Shown: positions 46,044 to 55,224, counted from the stretch's first letter. The stretch is DNA of 64,000 nt from JAFDXJ01 sp038257845 (GCA_038257845.1 JBBSQL010000006.1:43856-107855); one strand, 5' to 3'. The notes: a model not told the origin generated them from the sequence alone. Translations and numbers: made by a program.

Positions 46044-46682
46044 ATGAAAAAGTTCCTTTTTTCCATCGCGCTTTTTGCAACAATTGCCGTGCAGGCGCAG
46101 TCAGATAAATATGTTCCGGCAATGAAAGAAAATTTCAAAATGCAGGACAATGCAAAAACGACTGAAGATTTTCAAAAAGTATCTGCAACTTTTGAAAGAA
46201 TTGGTGATGCAGAAAAAACACAATGGTTACCGTATTACTATGCTGCGCTTGCATTGACAACACCGGCCTGGTCAGATGCCAATCTTGACAAAGATGAGAA
46301 TGCACAAAAAATCATTGCATTATGTGATAAAGCAGATGCGCTCACAACAGCCAATGAGGACAAAGCAGAAATCTTTTCAGTCCGCAATATGGCTGCTACA
46401 CAGCAAATGCTGGTAGATCCGCAAAGCAGGTTTATGAGTTATGGCCAGGAAGCGGCGGCTGACTTACAAAAAGGCATGCAACTTGATCCAAATAATCCCC
46501 GCTTATATTATCTACAAGGTATGAGTGTTAATGGCACGCCTCCACAATTTGGCGGCGGCGCAGATAAAGCAAAACCTATTTTTGAAAAAGCTCTGGAATT
46601 GTTTAAGGCTGCCAATCCAAAGCCATTATATCCTGATTGGGGAATGAAACAAACGGAGGAGATGTTGAATCAGATTAAATAA
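46044..46682 (+). CDS. Exported TPR-like protein
   Basis: A 212-residue exported protein with a signal peptide (MKKFLFSIALFATIAVQAQ). The mature part is helical with weak tetratricopeptide character: TEDFQKVSATFERIGDAEKTQW, AAADLQKGMQLDPNNPRLYYLQGMS and AKPIFEKALELFKAA. Such periplasmic helical-repeat proteins often follow TonB receptors in Bacteroidota, perhaps as partners in uptake; that link is inference. A strong terminator follows the stop. Confidence 0.78.
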   Translation: MKKFLFSIALFATIAVQAQSDKYVPAMKENFKMQDNAKTTEDFQKVSATFERIGDAEKTQWLPYYYAALALTTPAWSDANLDKDENAQKIIALCDKADALTTANEDKAEIFSVRNMAATQQMLVDPQSRFMSYGQEAAADLQKGMQLDPNNPRLYYLQGMSVNGTPPQFGGGADKAKPIFEKALELFKAANPKPLYPDWGMKQTEEMLNQIK

Positions 46683-46689
46683 AATTAAC

Positions 46690-46733
46690 GCCCGCTTTAT
46701 TTCAAAAAAAATAAAGCGGGCATAAATATTTTT
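46690..46733 (+). terminator. Intrinsic terminator abutting the next start codon
   Basis: GCCCGCTTTAT (46690-46700) pairs perfectly with ATAAAGCGGGC (46711-46721) around a ten-base loop, then an A/T-rich tract with T6. The next gene's ATG is at 46735, so this hairpin is also its immediate leader. It may act as a conditional stop between the receptor pair and the downstream genes. Confidence 0.82.
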
Positions 46734-46734
46734 T

Positions 46735-47358
46735 ATGGAAAATAAGCCTGAACTCACGCCATCAGAAAGTTTGCAACTCATTAGTGGCATGATCAATAGC
46801 GTGCAAAAAAAATATTCTGACAATGGATTCTTATATCTTTTCTGGGGCTGGCTTGTATTTTTTTGTGGCATCACACAATTTATTTTATTACATTTCTTTG
46901 ACTATCCTTATCATTATATGGTATGGATGCTTACATGGGCGGGACTGATTTTTCAAATATTTTATTTACGGAAAAAAAGAGCCGTATCCCGTGTCAGAAC
47001 TTATGCCGATACGATCATCGGTTATGTATGGCTGACTTTTGTAATTTTAATGTTCGTCATATTTTACCAGCTTTCTCATTTGGATCCCAAAATAATGGAA
47101 CTACTTGTGATGCCTGTCATGCTTGTATTGTACGGTTTACCTGTTTTTTTATGTGGTATTATTTTGCGTTTCCGGCCTTTAATAGTGGGCGGAATTAGTT
47201 GCTGGATACTGAGTGTCATAGCAAGTTTTGTTCCGTATGAATATCAATTGTTACTCATTCCGGCAGCTATGGTTGTAGCCTGGATATTGCCGGGATATAT
47301 TTTAAGAAAAAAGTTTAGTGATCAAATGCGTAACACGCACAGTTTTCAAAATGTGTAA
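46735..47358 (+). CDS. Multi-pass membrane protein, unknown function
   Basis: A 207-residue membrane protein with about six helices (FLYLFWGWLVFFCGITQFILL, MVWMLTWAGLIFQIFYL, IGYVWLTFVILMFVIFYQL, PVMLVLYGLPVFLCGIIL, LIVGGISCWILSVIASFVP and LLLIPAAMVVAWILPGYIL). The cytosolic N-terminus has ESLQLISGMINSVQKKYSDNGF, seen in Bacteroidota membrane proteins located next to small winged-helix regulators like the one at 47406. Function not known; the pairing suggests a membrane sensor and its regulator. Confidence 0.75.
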   Translation: MENKPELTPSESLQLISGMINSVQKKYSDNGFLYLFWGWLVFFCGITQFILLHFFDYPYHYMVWMLTWAGLIFQIFYLRKKRAVSRVRTYADTIIGYVWLTFVILMFVIFYQLSHLDPKIMELLVMPVMLVLYGLPVFLCGIILRFRPLIVGGISCWILSVIASFVPYEYQLLLIPAAMVVAWILPGYILRKKFSDQMRNTHSFQNV

Positions 47359-47405
47359 TACAATTCAATTAAAATTTTCATTGATCCTTCATTTTATTTT
47401 CCCTG

Positions 47406-47702
47406 ATGTTTAAAGACCTTGACCCCATATTACATTCTCAATTGCGCCTGGCAATCATGAGCCTGCTAATCGGTGTGAAGGAAGCAGAATTTACCTATAT
47501 CAAAGAAAAAACAAATGCGACTGCCGGGAACCTGAGCGTGCAAATTCAAAAATTGAAAGAGGTTGGTTATGTGGAAGTCAATAAAAAGTTTAAAGATAAT
47601 TATCCCCTGACTACTTGTAAAATCACACACGCAGGCATCAATGCGTTTGAATCGTATGTAAAAGCATTGCAACAATACCTGAAAGTTTCTTCAAAGAACT
47701 AA
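47406..47702 (+). CDS. Winged-helix transcriptional regulator
   Basis: A 98-residue single-domain DNA-binding protein of the PF13601 (winged-helix, MarR/ArsR-like) type. Seen: LDPILHSQLRLAIMSLLI as the dimer and first helix, EFTYIKEKTNATAGNLSVQIQKLKEVGYVEV as helix-turn-helix, and KKFKDNYPLTTCKITHAGINAFESYV with the wing and closing helix. There is no ligand domain. It lies between a membrane protein gene and an ABC transporter, which are its likely targets. Confidence 0.88.
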   Translation: MFKDLDPILHSQLRLAIMSLLIGVKEAEFTYIKEKTNATAGNLSVQIQKLKEVGYVEVNKKFKDNYPLTTCKITHAGINAFESYVKALQQYLKVSSKN

Positions 47703-47773
47703 CCTGTTTTTTTCATAACTTTTTTCGGAATAAATTTTTCAAATCATTTCACCTTTATCTTCGTTACATAAAT

Positions 47774-48706
47774 ATGACGGAGGAAATTATCCAGGTAAGA
47801 AATGTCAGCAAATTTTTTAAAAATGTCAAAGCTGTAGATGATCTTTCATTCAGTGTGCAAAAGGGCGATGTATATGGATTTCTCGGGCAAAATGGCGCCG
47901 GGAAATCTACGATGATCCGCATGCTGCTGACCCTGGTAAAGCCTACGAATGGAAGTATTAAAATCTTTGGAAATGAATTATCCGCATACCGTATTGACAT
48001 TCTGAAAAGAGTAGGTGCGATTATTGAGAAACCGGATGTTTATAAATATTTATCCGCGTATCAAAACCTCGCACTTTTTGCAAAGTTATCGGGCATTAAT
48101 CCAACGCGTTCGTTGTTGATGGATGAATTAAAACGTGTTGGTCTCACCGGCCGTGAACATGATAAAGTAAAAACATTTTCACAGGGTATGAAGCAAAGGC
48201 TCGGTATTGCCATCGCCTTGGTGCATGAGCCTGACATTATTATTCTGGATGAACCAACGAATGGTCTTGATCCGCAGGGCATTGCTGATATGCGAAATTT
48301 AATTTTGCATTTGAGGCATGAAAGAAAAAAGACGGTATTGGTTTCTTCGCACTTACTTACTGAAATAGAACAAGTAGCTACACGTATATTAATTATAGAT
48401 AAGGGAAAAAAATTAGTAGAAGGCGAAGCGGCAACTTTGTTTGATCCGGCAAAAACCATCATTGCAATTAAAACAGAAGATAATGAGGATACTTTATTAA
48501 AAATGCGGGAAAGTCAATGGGGGCAATATGTTCAGCCGGGATATGAAAATTCACTGAAATTAAAAATGCATAAAAAATTACTACCATCATTGCATCAATG
48601 GCTGGTAGAAAATGGAGTTGAAATTATTTCTATCATTCCACGGCATTCGTTGGAAGATCTATTTTTACAGGTAACCTCCGGGAAAAATTATGTGGAAACT
48701 ATTTAA
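47774..48706 (+). CDS. ABC transporter ATP-binding protein
   Basis: A 310-residue ABC-2-type ATPase. Walker A is GQNGAGKSTMIRML, the signature is FSQGMKQRLGIAIAL, Walker B is IIILDEPTNGLDPQG and the switch His is in VLVSSHLLTEIEQ. The C-terminal about 80 residues are an accessory domain common in exporters for drugs or lipids. It overlaps the permease gene by 17 bases and forms a transporter with it. The cargo is unknown. Confidence 0.95.
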   Translation: MTEEIIQVRNVSKFFKNVKAVDDLSFSVQKGDVYGFLGQNGAGKSTMIRMLLTLVKPTNGSIKIFGNELSAYRIDILKRVGAIIEKPDVYKYLSAYQNLALFAKLSGINPTRSLLMDELKRVGLTGREHDKVKTFSQGMKQRLGIAIALVHEPDIIILDEPTNGLDPQGIADMRNLILHLRHERKKTVLVSSHLLTEIEQVATRILIIDKGKKLVEGEAATLFDPAKTIIAIKTEDNEDTLLKMRESQWGQYVQPGYENSLKLKMHKKLLPSLHQWLVENGVEIISIIPRHSLEDLFLQVTSGKNYVETI

Positions 48707-49565
48707 TATAGAAGTTTATAAAATATTCAGGCGGCCACGCACCTATATTGCGTTTGCAGCGATCACTGCATTAATCGTGATCATACAACTTGGCTTATAT
48801 GTGGATGGTGATTCTTATGTGGATTTTTTAATGAGCGGATTAAAAGACAGTTTTGATTTCCAGGGAAAAATATTGAACGGCTACCTTGTTTGCTACATCC
48901 TGCTGCAACTTTTATTAGTTCACGTTCCATTATTGATCGCTTTGGTTTCCGCGGATATGATCTCTGGCGAAGCCAATATGGGCACACTTCGTTTACTTAT
49001 CACAAAACCGGTAAGTAAAACTTCATTCATGCTGGGAAAATTTCTTGCAGCATCTTTTTACACATTACTATTATTAATTTGGATTGCCTTCCTGGCCTTG
49101 GCGGTGAGTACCTGGCTTTTCGGAACGGGCGATTTGATCATTCAAAAAAATGCGTATGTAGTGCAAATGTCGCAGGATGATGTGTTCTGGCGGTATGCTG
49201 GTGCTTTTGCATTTGCTTTCCTGGCGATGCTGGCTGTAACTGCATTGGGATTTTTCCTGTCAGTTTTTTCTGAAAATTCAATCGGCCCGATTGTAGCAAC
49301 GATCAGTATCATTATTTTTTTTACGATCATGAGTACAATGAGCATTCCACTTTTTCAACATATACAGCCCTATTTATTTACTTCGCACATGGTCAACTGG
49401 AAAGAATTTTTTGATGAAAAATTGGATGCTTCGGATAATGTAATTAAAGGGAGTATTCAGAATGTAGAGCAATTGTACAATTCCGCAATCGTTTTAGGCG
49501 TCTATATTGTAGTGTTTGTTTCAGGTGCAATTATTATTTTTAAAAGAAAAGATATATTGAGCTAA
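48690..49565 (+). CDS. ABC-2-type transporter permease
   Basis: A 291-residue permease with about six membrane helices (YIAFAAITALIVIIQLGLY; CYILLQLLLVHVPLLIALV; FYTLLLLIWIAFLALAV; YAGAFAFAFLAMLAVTALGFFL; IVATISIIIFFTIM; AIVLGVYIVVFVSGAIIIF). The hallmark MISGEANMGTLRLLITKPVSKTSFMLGKF follows the second helix, as in NatB/gliding-type (GldF-like) permeases. The start overlaps the ATPase gene (ATG 48690). It probably exports a small molecule, lipid or peptide. Confidence 0.92.
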   Translation: MWKLFNIEVYKIFRRPRTYIAFAAITALIVIIQLGLYVDGDSYVDFLMSGLKDSFDFQGKILNGYLVCYILLQLLLVHVPLLIALVSADMISGEANMGTLRLLITKPVSKTSFMLGKFLAASFYTLLLLIWIAFLALAVSTWLFGTGDLIIQKNAYVVQMSQDDVFWRYAGAFAFAFLAMLAVTALGFFLSVFSENSIGPIVATISIIIFFTIMSTMSIPLFQHIQPYLFTSHMVNWKEFFDEKLDASDNVIKGSIQNVEQLYNSAIVLGVYIVVFVSGAIIIFKRKDILS

Positions 49566-49578
49566 TAAAAATATTTTT

Positions 49579-50262
49579 ATGAAATTATTATTTCCATTTT
49601 TAGTTTTCATATTTTCTTTAAACACAGTGCAGGCGCAGGATGCAGCCACATTGGTCAGTAAGCTGAAAGAAAAATTACAAAAGGTGCATGATTATGAAGC
49701 AACAGGAATTTTAAAAACAGATGTTGCTTTTATTAAATCACCGGCAGGGAAAATTATTGTGTATTATAAAAACCCGGATAAGTTTACTTTGAAACGGCAG
49801 GGCGGAATTTCCATTTTACCCAAAGGTGGCATGAATGTAAATATGGCTTCCATGATGTCTTTTGACTACCTCGCAATAGATGCTGGTGAAGCAATTGTAA
49901 ATGGTGTAAATACCCGCGTGATCAAGCTTTTACCCAATGATGAAAAAAGCGAACTGATTCTTTCCACTTTATATATTGATCCGGTGAATATGCTGCTTCA
50001 AAAAGCGATTACAACTACCAGGTCAAATGGTACGTATGAAATGCTGATGTCTTATGGGAAATATGCAGCTTATGGTTTGCCAGATAAAGTTGTTTTTAGT
50101 TTTAATACTAAAGATTATAAAATCCCAAAAGGTGTTACATTAGAGTTTAATGATGCAAATAAAGCTGATATGGAAAAGATGAAAAATAAAAAAGGAAAAG
50201 TGGAAATATCTTATTCATCTTATATCATTAATAAAGGCGTTCCGGATTCGATTTTTAAATAA
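49579..50262 (+). CDS. Exported LolA-like protein
   Basis: A 227-residue exported protein (signal peptide MKLLFPFLVFIFSLNTVQA). The mature part has the pattern of LolA/LppX-type half-barrels: ATLVSKLKEKLQKVHDYEATG, then strands GKIIVYYKNPDKFTLKRQ, VIKLLPNDEKSELILSTLYIDP and NGTYEMLMSYG. This would bind a lipid or lipoprotein in the periplasm. It lies 13 bases after the permease, so it could be the periplasmic partner of that transporter; that is inference. Assignment to LolA itself is not claimed. Confidence 0.72.
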   Translation: MKLLFPFLVFIFSLNTVQAQDAATLVSKLKEKLQKVHDYEATGILKTDVAFIKSPAGKIIVYYKNPDKFTLKRQGGISILPKGGMNVNMASMMSFDYLAIDAGEAIVNGVNTRVIKLLPNDEKSELILSTLYIDPVNMLLQKAITTTRSNGTYEMLMSYGKYAAYGLPDKVVFSFNTKDYKIPKGVTLEFNDANKADMEKMKNKKGKVEISYSSYIINKGVPDSIFK

Positions 50263-50278
50263 GTAAATTCAATTAAAT

Positions 50279-51184
50279 ATGGCTGTAGTATTGATTTCCG
50301 GCGGAACTGGTTTGGTAGGGACACAGCTATCATCCATGCTGAAGCAGAAAGGTTATGAAGTGATTATTTTATCACGTGAAGCTGGCGAAGGGCGTGCGAT
50401 TTGGGATATTAAAGAAGGAAAGATAGATAAGGAAGCAGTCGCACGTGCTGATTATATTATTCATTTAGCCGGCGCTTCCGTTGCGGAAAAAAGATGGACT
50501 GAAAAAAGAAAAAAGGAAATTGTCAGCAGCAGAACAGATAGCAGTGCTTTACTAATTCGTGCTTTGAAAGAAACAAACCATCATGTAAAAACTTTTATCA
50601 GTGCATCCGCAATTGGCTGGTATGGCCCGGATACGGAATATTCCAGGAAAAATGGTTTTGTGGAAAGCGATTCATCTTCAACTGATTTTTTAGGAGAAAC
50701 TTGTAAATTGTGGGAAGCTTCTGTTGACCCTGTAATTGCAATGGGAATACGACTTGTTAAGTTGCGCACAGGAATTGTTTTCAGTGAAGAAGGCGGTGCA
50801 CTGGAATCATTTAAGAAACCTGTATATGCAGGCATAGCGCCGATCCTGGGAAATGGGAAACAAATTATTAGCTGGATCCATATCGAAGATCTTTGCAGAA
50901 TGTATATCTATGCAATGGAAAATGAAAATCTCAATGGTGTATATAATGCAGTGTCCCCTGCACCTGTAACCAATGAAAAGCTTGAACTCTCCATTGCCAA
51001 AAAATTGAAAGGGAAATTTTTTATTTCCATCAATGTCCCGGCATTTCTTTTGAAAATAGTTTTAGGCCAGATGAGTGTGGAAGTTTTAAAAAGTGCAACC
51101 GTTTCCTGTGCCAAAATAAAGGCGGAAAATTTTCATTTTATATTTCCCTCTGTTGAAGCTGCACTTGCAGATGTCATCAAATAA
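50279..51184 (+). CDS. TIGR01777-family NAD(P)-binding oxidoreductase
   Basis: A 301-residue epimerase-like SDR. The nucleotide loop is SGGTGLVGTQLSSMLKQKG, followed by IIHLAGASVAEKRWTEKRK, FISASAIGWYG (active-site Ser and Tyr), VKLRTGIVFSEEGGALESF and ISWIHIEDLCRMYIYAMEN; the C-terminal DUF1731-like part ends the protein. This is the TIGR01777 group (cell-division-inhibitor SulA-named relatives, reaction unproven). It follows the LolA-like gene by 16 bases and converges with the next gene. Confidence 0.9.
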   Translation: MAVVLISGGTGLVGTQLSSMLKQKGYEVIILSREAGEGRAIWDIKEGKIDKEAVARADYIIHLAGASVAEKRWTEKRKKEIVSSRTDSSALLIRALKETNHHVKTFISASAIGWYGPDTEYSRKNGFVESDSSSTDFLGETCKLWEASVDPVIAMGIRLVKLRTGIVFSEEGGALESFKKPVYAGIAPILGNGKQIISWIHIEDLCRMYIYAMENENLNGVYNAVSPAPVTNEKLELSIAKKLKGKFFISINVPAFLLKIVLGQMSVEVLKSATVSCAKIKAENFHFIFPSVEAALADVIK

Positions 51185-51197
51185 TCATAGAGAATTT

Positions 51198-51614
51198 TTA
51201 ATTTCTTTCTTTTGGCGGAATTTTACAATTCACCCCTTTTTGTGGGCCGCCACCTTCTTCCGTTCTTTTGCAAATTGGCGGCAACATTTTATAGCTATCT
51301 TCTTCCGCCTTAGTGCTGTCTGCATCGTAGCCGGCATTGTTGATGGCAGTGCGTATATAATCCAGCGTCATTCTATCCGGAACATATTGAATGCGCAGTG
51401 TGGCATTATTCATATTAATCGTCCATTTTAAAATACCGGCATCATCATTCGGTCCTTTTTCGCGAAGCAAATAATTATCAAGCCGTTCTTTACATTCCCA
51501 GCATTTCATTTGCGGCACGCTGATCGTTGCCCATACTTGTTTTGCCTGCATCACTTGTGCATGTGCGCTGTTACAAACAAGGAGAATCAGAATAATTGAA
51601 ACATATTTTTTCAT
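51198..51614 (-). CDS. Exported heavy-metal-associated-domain protein
   Basis: A 138-residue exported protein (signal ending AHAQ). Residues about 28-95 have the ferredoxin-like HMA plan: WATISVPQMKCWECKERLDNYL with a Cys-x-x-Cys pair (CWEC, in place of the usual CxxC of GMTCxxC), NNATLRIQYVPDRMTLDYIRTAINNAGYDAD. It may bind Cu or another soft metal in the periplasm. The tail has two more Cys (PPICKRTEEG, VNCKIPP). It is the last gene of the minus-strand operon beginning at 55092. Confidence 0.78.
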   Translation of the reverse strand: MKKYVSIILILLVCNSAHAQVMQAKQVWATISVPQMKCWECKERLDNYLLREKGPNDDAGILKWTINMNNATLRIQYVPDRMTLDYIRTAINNAGYDADSTKAEEDSYKMLPPICKRTEEGGGPQKGVNCKIPPKERN

Positions 51615-51626
51615 GCTGGTAAATTT

Positions 51627-52565
51627 TTATTTTAATGTATAATCAAAAAGCGTTGCGGTAAATTCCCCGCGTTCTCTTTTTTTAAATGCTGCGCTGAAAT
51701 TTCCCTTGTATCGCATTACCTGCGGCACGAGTAAATTTCCAATATTCGTCATTTCCACTTCCATAGTTACATCAAAATCATATACGCCGGCTTTATAACT
51801 CAAAGAATAATTTCTTGCAAGTACATCAAACGTTTTATAATCAAACCAGGTGGTCATATTATCCACGACAATATCATTTTTTTTAAAGTAGCCAATATCT
51901 TCTTTTGGGGTGATGGTAAACACATAAGCGAAACTTCCTTTGTATGACACAAAATCCAGTTGGTAATTATACAATTCGTGTGCATGATCATCATAGAGAT
52001 CCAATTTATTTCCAATAAAAGGAATGCCCGGGATTTTTTTACCGGGGTTAAAAAAAAGCATTTTCAATTGTTCCTTATGTTTATCAATGCCTGATTTTCC
52101 AGACGTAGAAAATTCCCTGCCGGCGACGATATTATTTTCACCACAAACTTTTCCTTTGGTAAAAAATAGAGAGGCATACATTTCTCCTGTTATATAATTA
52201 TAGGCGCTGTCTTTATCAAAAAAATCACCTGTACTTTTTTGGGAAATGATTGTTGTACTTCGGCAACCATTATTTCTCACTTGCTTTGTCTGGCTATTAT
52301 ATGTCGCTTGCTCAGCGCCCTTTTTATTAAACATGCGAATGGAATTATACGCGGAAAAGCCAATGATATGCAGGTTCCTGAAGGCTTTATAAAAACTCGT
52401 ATCGTTTTCTATTTGTTTTAAAATAGTAACGTAATCAAGTTTATTTCGTACGATCACTTCACGCAGTGTCACCGATTGATTTTCCAATATAACTGTAGTA
52501 TCCTGCGCAAAAATAGTATTGGAGAAAAAAAGAAAAATGGGTATTATTATTTTGAAAAATTTCAT
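51627..52565 (-). CDS. Exported hypothetical protein, 312 aa
   Basis: A 312-residue exported protein (signal MKFFKIIIPIFLFFSNTIFA) that I do not recognise with certainty. The start of the mature part (VTLREVIVRNKLDYVTILKQIENDTSFYKAF) resembles the linker found after carboxypeptidase-regulatory domains in Bacteroidota DUF5686-like proteins, and the rest is beta-rich (NYQLDFVSYKGSFAYVFTITPKED; YDFDVTMEVEMTNIGNLLVPQV). It overlaps the def stop by four bases (ATGA), implying coupled translation. Probably periplasmic or outer-membrane associated. Confidence 0.7.
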   Translation of the reverse strand: MKFFKIIIPIFLFFSNTIFAQDTTVILENQSVTLREVIVRNKLDYVTILKQIENDTSFYKAFRNLHIIGFSAYNSIRMFNKKGAEQATYNSQTKQVRNNGCRSTTIISQKSTGDFFDKDSAYNYITGEMYASLFFTKGKVCGENNIVAGREFSTSGKSGIDKHKEQLKMLFFNPGKKIPGIPFIGNKLDLYDDHAHELYNYQLDFVSYKGSFAYVFTITPKEDIGYFKKNDIVVDNMTTWFDYKTFDVLARNYSLSYKAGVYDFDVTMEVEMTNIGNLLVPQVMRYKGNFSAAFKKRERGEFTATLFDYTLK

Positions 52566-53140
52566 TTAGGGAACATCATTTTATAATCAACTTTGACTTT
52601 GCCTTTACTGATATCGTTTAATTTTCCACGCAACATTTTTTTCTTTAATGGTTTCAGGTAATCAATAAATAATTTACCTTCTATATGATCGTATTCGTGT
52701 TGTATGATCCTTGCTGTAAGTCCGTAAAAAGTTTCCGTATGCGGTTGAAATTTTTCGTCCAAATATTCAACAGTCACAGATTCAGGGCGCAGCACATCTT
52801 CCCGGATTTTTGGAATACTCAGGCAACCTTCATTATAATTCCAGTCATTGCCATCCAGGTTTTTGATTTGAGCATTGATGAAAACTTTTTTGATTCCGGG
52901 TTCATCGGCGTATTTGCCTTTATCTTCTTCGTCCTGGTGCTCAAATATTTGTTGACTGTCCACCAAAAAAAGGCGGATGGGCTTGTTAATCTGTGGTGCA
53001 GCCAAACCTACACCACTGCTGGCATAGAGCGTTTCCTCCATGTCAGACAACAATTTTTCCAGGTTTGGAAAATCTGCAGAAATATTGGCACTTTTGCTCC
53101 TTAAAATTTCTGCGCCATAAGCTACGATCGGTAAAACCAT
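52562..53140 (-). CDS. def: Peptide deformylase
   Basis: A 192-residue metalloenzyme removing the formyl group from nascent proteins. The three motifs are intact: GVGLAAPQINKPIR, EGCLSIPKIREDV with the metal Cys, and IIQHEYDHIEGKLFIDYL with two metal His and the catalytic Glu. The ATG at 53140 (MVLPIVAYGAEIL) is preferred to a GTG four codons upstream. It lies 66 bases after ruvX and overlaps the next gene. Confidence 0.96.
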   Translation of the reverse strand: MVLPIVAYGAEILRSKSANISADFPNLEKLLSDMEETLYASSGVGLAAPQINKPIRLFLVDSQQIFEHQDEEDKGKYADEPGIKKVFINAQIKNLDGNDWNYNEGCLSIPKIREDVLRPESVTVEYLDEKFQPHTETFYGLTARIIQHEYDHIEGKLFIDYLKPLKKKMLRGKLNDISKGKVKVDYKMMFPK

Positions 53141-53206
53141 ATTAAATGCCACTTTGTTTAAAAAAAATTATTTGCAAAGATAAAATAATGCCTGTTAATA
53201 CACTCG

Positions 53207-53620
53207 TTAAACTATTGATCCCAGGTATTCCTTGAGTAAAAGTGTGGCAGCGATCACATCTACATTTTCTTTTTCCCGTCGTTGCTTTTTTTTCATGCCC
53301 ATTTCCAGCATGGCGGCTTTTGCCATTTTAGAAGAAAATCGTTCATCAACTGGAATCACTGGAATATGCGGAAAAGTTTTTTTTAATAAAGCAATGGCTT
53401 TTTTCACAAGCGGCGTGGCATGTGTATCAGAATTATCCAGGTTTTTCGGATCGCCAATGATGATATGTTCTACTTGTTCTTTTAAAAAATAATTTTTTAA
53501 AAATGTGATTAATTCACTTGAAGGAATGGTTGTTAGGCCGGTTGCAATTATTTTCATAGGATCTGAAACTGCAATACCGGTGCGCTTTCCACCATAATCT
53601 ATACTAATGATCCGGGCCAT
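53207..53620 (-). CDS. ruvX: RuvX/YqgF Holliday-junction resolvase-like protein
   Basis: A 137-residue RNase H-fold protein of the YqgF family, thought to act in rRNA maturation or as a Holliday-junction resolvase. Catalytic acidic motifs are visible: IISIDYGGKRTGIAVSDP, HIIIGDPKNLDNSD, VIPVDERFSSKMAKAAM and the final acidic residue in KENVDVIAATLLLKEYL. Length is normal. It sits nine bases after the ubiA-like gene. Confidence 0.95.
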   Translation of the reverse strand: MARIISIDYGGKRTGIAVSDPMKIIATGLTTIPSSELITFLKNYFLKEQVEHIIIGDPKNLDNSDTHATPLVKKAIALLKKTFPHIPVIPVDERFSSKMAKAAMLEMGMKKKQRREKENVDVIAATLLLKEYLGSIV

Positions 53621-53629
53621 TTATACAAT

Positions 53630-54526
53630 TTAAAATAATAAAATATCCAGGCACACACAAATGCCAAACACGATACTTGCTATTCCGTTTGCTGTCATGA
53701 ATGCAATATTTACTTTACTCAGGTCATTGGGTTTTACCAATGATTGCTGGTAAATGAGCATACTGCAAAATACAATAATTCCAAGCCAATACAAAAATGA
53801 AAAACCACCAGACAAACCAGCAACAATTACAAATAATGCACTTAGGAAATGCAGCCCGCGGGAAAACCATAAAGCCTTTTTTTTACCCAAAATAACCGGC
53901 ATGGAATACAATTGATTTTCCTTATCAAAAGTTTCGTCCTGCAATGCATAAATAATGTCAAACCCGCTCACCCAGCAAATTACAGCGAATGAAAAAAGAA
54001 TAGGTATCAATGCAAAATTTCCCGTTACCGCGAGGTAAGCGCCAATTGGTGCCAATGATAATCCAATTCCTAAAACAAGGTGACAGAGCGCGGTGAATCT
54101 TTTTGTATAACTATAAAATAATATTACAAACAATGCTACGGGTGATAATAAAAGGCAAATTGTATTAATAAAATAACAGGTCAATATAAAAAGCAGGCAG
54201 GAAATAAGTGTGAAGATTAAAGCTTGTTTGGATGAAATAATTCCTGCAGGAATTTCCCTGTTTGCAGTTCTTGGATTTATGGCATCAAAGCGCCTGTCTA
54301 AATATCGGTTGAATGCCATGGCGGCGCTTCGTGCTGTAACCATACAAGCCAGTACCAGCAATAGTTTTATCAACATTTCATTCAATGTCATACTTGATTC
54401 TGTGCCTTTCGAATCAAAAAAATGTACGGCTTTCAGCCCGAGAAAAAAACCAATGATTGCAAATGGTAAAGCAAAAATTGTGTGAGAGAATTTTACCAGG
54501 CTGAAATAATTTTTAATGACCGCCAT
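53630..54526 (-). CDS. UbiA-family polyprenyltransferase
   Basis: A 298-residue integral membrane prenyltransferase with about eight or nine helices. The two Asp-rich motifs are present: NRYLDRRFDAINPRTANREIP (NDxxDxxxD type) and YALQDETFDKENQL (DxxxD type). These bind polyprenyl diphosphate and Mg2+ to prenylate an aromatic acid in quinone synthesis. In this phylum the enzyme probably serves menaquinone, perhaps the futalosine branch, but the aromatic substrate cannot be read. It lies eight bases after the trmH-like gene. Confidence 0.88.
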   Translation of the reverse strand: MAVIKNYFSLVKFSHTIFALPFAIIGFFLGLKAVHFFDSKGTESSMTLNEMLIKLLLVLACMVTARSAAMAFNRYLDRRFDAINPRTANREIPAGIISSKQALIFTLISCLLFILTCYFINTICLLLSPVALFVILFYSYTKRFTALCHLVLGIGLSLAPIGAYLAVTGNFALIPILFSFAVICWVSGFDIIYALQDETFDKENQLYSMPVILGKKKALWFSRGLHFLSALFVIVAGLSGGFSFLYWLGIIVFCSMLIYQQSLVKPNDLSKVNIAFMTANGIASIVFGICVCLDILLF

Positions 54527-54534
54527 GTAGCAAA

Positions 54535-55092
54535 TTATATTTTATTTTTTTTGTGCAATGAAGTTTTCAAAAATGCCTCTGAAATTTTCCACAAAACAAT
54601 TCCTGCAGCCACGGAAATATTGAAGGAATGTTTCGTACCCGCCTGTGGTATTTCTATACAGCCATCACAATACGGCAACACATCGTTCTGCACACCATCT
54701 ACTTCATTTCCAAAAATAAATGCATTTTCCACTTCGGTATTCATATTAAAATCACTCAAAGAAATACTTTGATCCGCTTGTTCTACGGCAAAAATTTTAT
54801 AACCCGCATCTTTCAAATATAAAACCGCTTCAAGCAATGTCTCGAAATACATCCAGTCAACAGATTCCGTAGCGCCTAATGCCGTTTTTTGAATATCCCT
54901 GTGGGGAGGTTGTGGTGTATAGCCGCATAGAAAAATGGCTTCTGTAAGAAATGCATCTGCGGTGCGGAAAATGCTACCCACATTGTGCATACTGCGCACA
55001 TTGTCCAATACAATGATCACGGGATTCTTTTCAGAATTTTTAAATTGGGTAAGTGATTTCCTGCCCAGTTCATCCATTTTTAATTTGCGCAT
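54535..55092 (-). CDS. SpoU/TrmH-family RNA 2'-O-methyltransferase
   Basis: A 185-residue SPOUT methyltransferase with the trefoil knot. The three motifs are in order: VLDNVRSMHNVGSIFRTAD (motif 1 Asn/Arg), AFIFGNEVDGVQNDVL (motif 2) and CIEIPQAGTKHSFNISVAAGIVLW (motif 3). The target, tRNA or rRNA, is not determined. It is the first gene of a compact minus-strand operon that continues through ubiA-like, ruvX, def and two exported proteins. It is divergent from the gene at 55225. Confidence 0.92.
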   Translation of the reverse strand: MRKLKMDELGRKSLTQFKNSEKNPVIIVLDNVRSMHNVGSIFRTADAFLTEAIFLCGYTPQPPHRDIQKTALGATESVDWMYFETLLEAVLYLKDAGYKIFAVEQADQSISLSDFNMNTEVENAFIFGNEVDGVQNDVLPYCDGCIEIPQAGTKHSFNISVAAGIVLWKISEAFLKTSLHKKNKI

Positions 55093-55224
55093 AAGTATGC
55101 AAGTTGCAAGTTTTTTTTTGCAAAAATAATTGATCGCACACAGAAAGTTATTTTAAAATCCTGCGCTATATTTTTTCAATCAGCATGCAGGCAGTAACTT
55201 GCAGCCTCTTAATTAAATGAAAGA

